Of a stretch of DNA of 7,016 nt, positions 5,484 to 7,016 are shown piece after piece. The stretch spans positions 1 through 7,016 of the forward strand of contig CALMNS010000214.1 of NCBI GenBank assembly GCA_937871635.1, given 5' to 3'. A program made the translations under genes and the position numbers. Below the pieces are notes generated by a model. The model was not told the DNA's origin. It worked only from the letters and a program-made list of their open reading frames with translations, and did not search any database. Numbering within the stretch: position 1 is the stretch's first letter; each line of letters begins with the position of its first letter. The stretch is from an uncultured Solirubrobacter sp. GTDB lineage: Bacteria; Actinomycetota; Thermoleophilia; Solirubrobacterales; Solirubrobacteraceae.

Positions 5484-7016
5484 CCGGCGTGGCGACGAGC
5501 GTCGATCCGTTCACCGAGGAGATCATCAAGGACAAGCTCGGGGCGATCGCCGACGAGATGGGCGTGGTCCTCGCGCGGACGAGCATGAGCCCCGTCGTCT
5601 ACGAGGTCCTCGACTTCGCGTGCGGCCTCGCCGACCCCGACGGCCAGGTCGTCGCCCAGACGAACGGGATCACCGTCTTCACCGGCACCTTCCAGCCGCA
5701 GATCCAGAGCGTCCTGCGCAAGTTCGGCGACGACCTCGCGCCGGGCGACCTCTTCGCGACGAACGACCCCTACGGCGGCGCGACGCACATCTGCGACGTC
5801 TGCCTGGTCGCCCCGATCTTCGACGGCGACGAGCTGCGCGGCTTCGGCGTGAGCATCACGCACTGGGTCGACATCGGCGGCGGCATGCCGGGGAGCATCC
5901 CGCCCGACGCGACCGAGATCTACCAGGAGGGGCTGCTGCTGCCCTGCCTGCGGATCGGCCGCGGGGGCGAGGTCGACGACGGGATCCTCGACCTGCTGCG
6001 CGCGAACGTGCGCCTGCCCCAGGTCGCGCTGGGGGACCTGCAGTCCGGGATCGCCGCGGTGCGGATCGGCGAGCGCGGGGTCCAGGAGCTCTGCCGCCGC
6101 TACGGCGCCGGCGCGCTGACGGCGGCCATCCGCTCGCTGCTCGACCAGGGCGAGCGGCTCAGCCGCGCGGAGATCGCCCACATCCCCAACGGCGTCTACG
6201 CCGCCCACGACGTCATCGACGGCGACGGCGTCAGCGACGACCCGATCGCCGTGCAGGTGGTGGTCACGGTGCACGACGAGACGCTCGAGGCGGACTTCAC
6301 GGGGACGGCCCCGCAGACCGCCGGGCCGGTCAACTGCTCGCGGGGGGCGCTCGAGTCGGCCTGCAAGACGATCTTCCGGGCGATCACCGCACCGCAGGCC
6401 GCGAGCAACGAGGGCGCCTTCCGGCCCTTCGCGGTCCGCTGCCCGGGCGGGACGGTGTTCACCGCCGAGCGCCCCGCCCCGACGGGCTGGTACTACGAGT
6501 CCGCGGCGTTCGCCACCGAGCTCGTCTGGCGGGCGCTCGCGCCGGTCCTCCCGGCGAAGCTCGGCGCCGGCACCTACGTGAGCCTGTGCGCGACCTACGT
6601 GGTCGGCGCGGGGGAGGCGGCCGACGACGTCTTCGTGCTCGTCGAGCCCAACAACGGCGGCTGGGGCGCCGACGCCGAGCGCGACGGCGAGAGCGGCCTG
6701 ATCGCCACGCCGGACGGCGACACCTACAACTTCCCGGTCGAGGTCATCGAGTCGCGGTTCCCCCTCCGCGTTGTGCGCTACGGCTTCGACACCTCGCAGC
6801 CCGAGGGCGGGGCGGGCCGGCGCCGCGGCGGGCTGGGCCTCGTGCGCGAGTACGAGGTGCTCGACGAGCGGGGCGCCGTGAGCTACGGCAGTGTCGGCGC
6901 CTGGCGCCGGCGGCCGTGGGGCCTCGAGGGCGGGGCGGGGGGGACGAGCAACGCGCTCGGCTACGTCCGCCGCGACGGGACGGTGAGCCGCCACGGGCGG
7001 GTGGCCCGGATGGAGC
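5480..7016 (+). CDS. hyuB: Hydantoinase B/oxoprolinase family protein (HyuB-like), 3' end missing
   Basis: Cytoplasmic enzyme subunit of the HyuB/acetone carboxylase/oxoprolinase superfamily. Members work with a HyuA partner in ATP-dependent opening of hydantoin, oxoproline or lactam rings, or in carboxylation of ketones. 512 residues are visible without a stop; members are usually about 500-600, so little is missing. Conserved blocks: DKLGAIADEMGVVLARTSMSP (18-38), DFACGLADPDGQVVAQ (45-60), ATNDPYGGATHICDV (93-107), ITHWVDIGGGMPGS (126-139), YQEGLLLP (148-155), NVRLPQVALGDLQ (176-188), EADFTGTAPQTAGPVN (270-285), PNNGGWGAD, NFPVEVIESRFPLR and GGAGRRRGGLG (443-453). GTG at 5480 gives a GTGA overlap with the livM stop; GTG at 5489 is the alternative, and neither has a strong ribosome binding site. 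The HyuA partner is not in the window and is expected downstream. The family call is firm; the substrate is open. Confidence 0.92.
   Translation, partial: MTGVATSVDPFTEEIIKDKLGAIADEMGVVLARTSMSPVVYEVLDFACGLADPDGQVVAQTNGITVFTGTFQPQIQSVLRKFGDDLAPGDLFATNDPYGGATHICDVCLVAPIFDGDELRGFGVSITHWVDIGGGMPGSIPPDATEIYQEGLLLPCLRIGRGGEVDDGILDLLRANVRLPQVALGDLQSGIAAVRIGERGVQELCRRYGAGALTAAIRSLLDQGERLSRAEIAHIPNGVYAAHDVIDGDGVSDDPIAVQVVVTVHDETLEADFTGTAPQTAGPVNCSRGALESACKTIFRAITAPQAASNEGAFRPFAVRCPGGTVFTAERPAPTGWYYESAAFATELVWRALAPVLPAKLGAGTYVSLCATYVVGAGEAADDVFVLVEPNNGGWGADAERDGESGLIATPDGDTYNFPVEVIESRFPLRVVRYGFDTSQPEGGAGRRRGGLGLVREYEVLDERGAVSYGSVGAWRRRPWGLEGGAGGTSNALGYVRRDGTVSRHGRVARME

Noticed and set aside
5159..6994. 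Long open frame on the minus strand opposite livM and the HyuB-like gene
   Set aside because: The translation is Arg/Ala/Asp/His-rich low-complexity sequence with no family motifs. It is the expected antisense shadow of GC-biased codons, and the plus strand there has clear HyuB blocks.
1..7016. Search for tRNA genes, CRISPR arrays, insertion sequences and phage genes
   Set aside because: No spaced repeat array, transposase or integrase motif, cloverleaf-like segment or inverted-repeat boundary was seen; the strand is almost entirely filled by the listed genes.

Overview
The window is a very GC-rich, densely packed, all-plus-strand stretch of bacterial chromosome. Coding third positions are almost always G or C, GTG starts are frequent and purine-rich ribosome binding sites are clear. 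This fits a high-GC actinobacterium-like organism; a Solirubrobacterales/Thermoleophilia-type soil bacterium is plausible, but the assignment is inferred from composition and gene style only.

Layout: (1) bases 1-579 hold the C-terminal three quarters of a short-chain dehydrogenase/reductase (SDR), cut by the left edge. (2) Bases 561-620 are a three-copy 20-bp tandem repeat that begins inside the last codons of that gene, followed by a short leader with a possible hairpin and a strong ribosome binding site. (3) Bases 703-5483 hold a complete five-gene ABC importer of the branched-chain amino acid (HAAT/Liv) type, in the order lipoprotein substrate-binding protein, LivG-type ATPase, LivF-type ATPase, LivH-type permease, LivM-type permease. 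(4) From 5480 to the right edge runs a nearly full-length hydantoinase B/oxoprolinase-family subunit (HyuB-like), cut by the end of the window. No gene-free stretch exceeds about 125 bases.

The genes look like one operon. The gaps are 25 nt or less from the binding protein onward, livG and livF overlap by 23 nt, and the livM stop and the HyuB start can share a GTGA. The simplest reading is that the binding protein captures an extracellular small molecule, LivHM/LivGF import it, and the HyuB-family enzyme (with a HyuA partner expected outside the window) acts on it with ATP. Candidates within the known families are a hydantoin- or lactam-like ring or a ketone. The SDR may act on a related alcohol or ketone. 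Substrate identity cannot be read from the sequence.

The points most worth a second look are: an apparent ATC initiation codon for livH, placed exactly where an ATG should sit after AGGAG; a perfect 9-bp hairpin over the stop codon of the binding-protein gene; the tandem repeat made from the tail of the SDR gene; and a carrier-enzyme operon with a HyuB that departs from the family's usual motifs. I saw no RNA gene, CRISPR array, insertion sequence or phage gene, and the core of the window is a recognisable catabolic import operon rather than an obviously new system.
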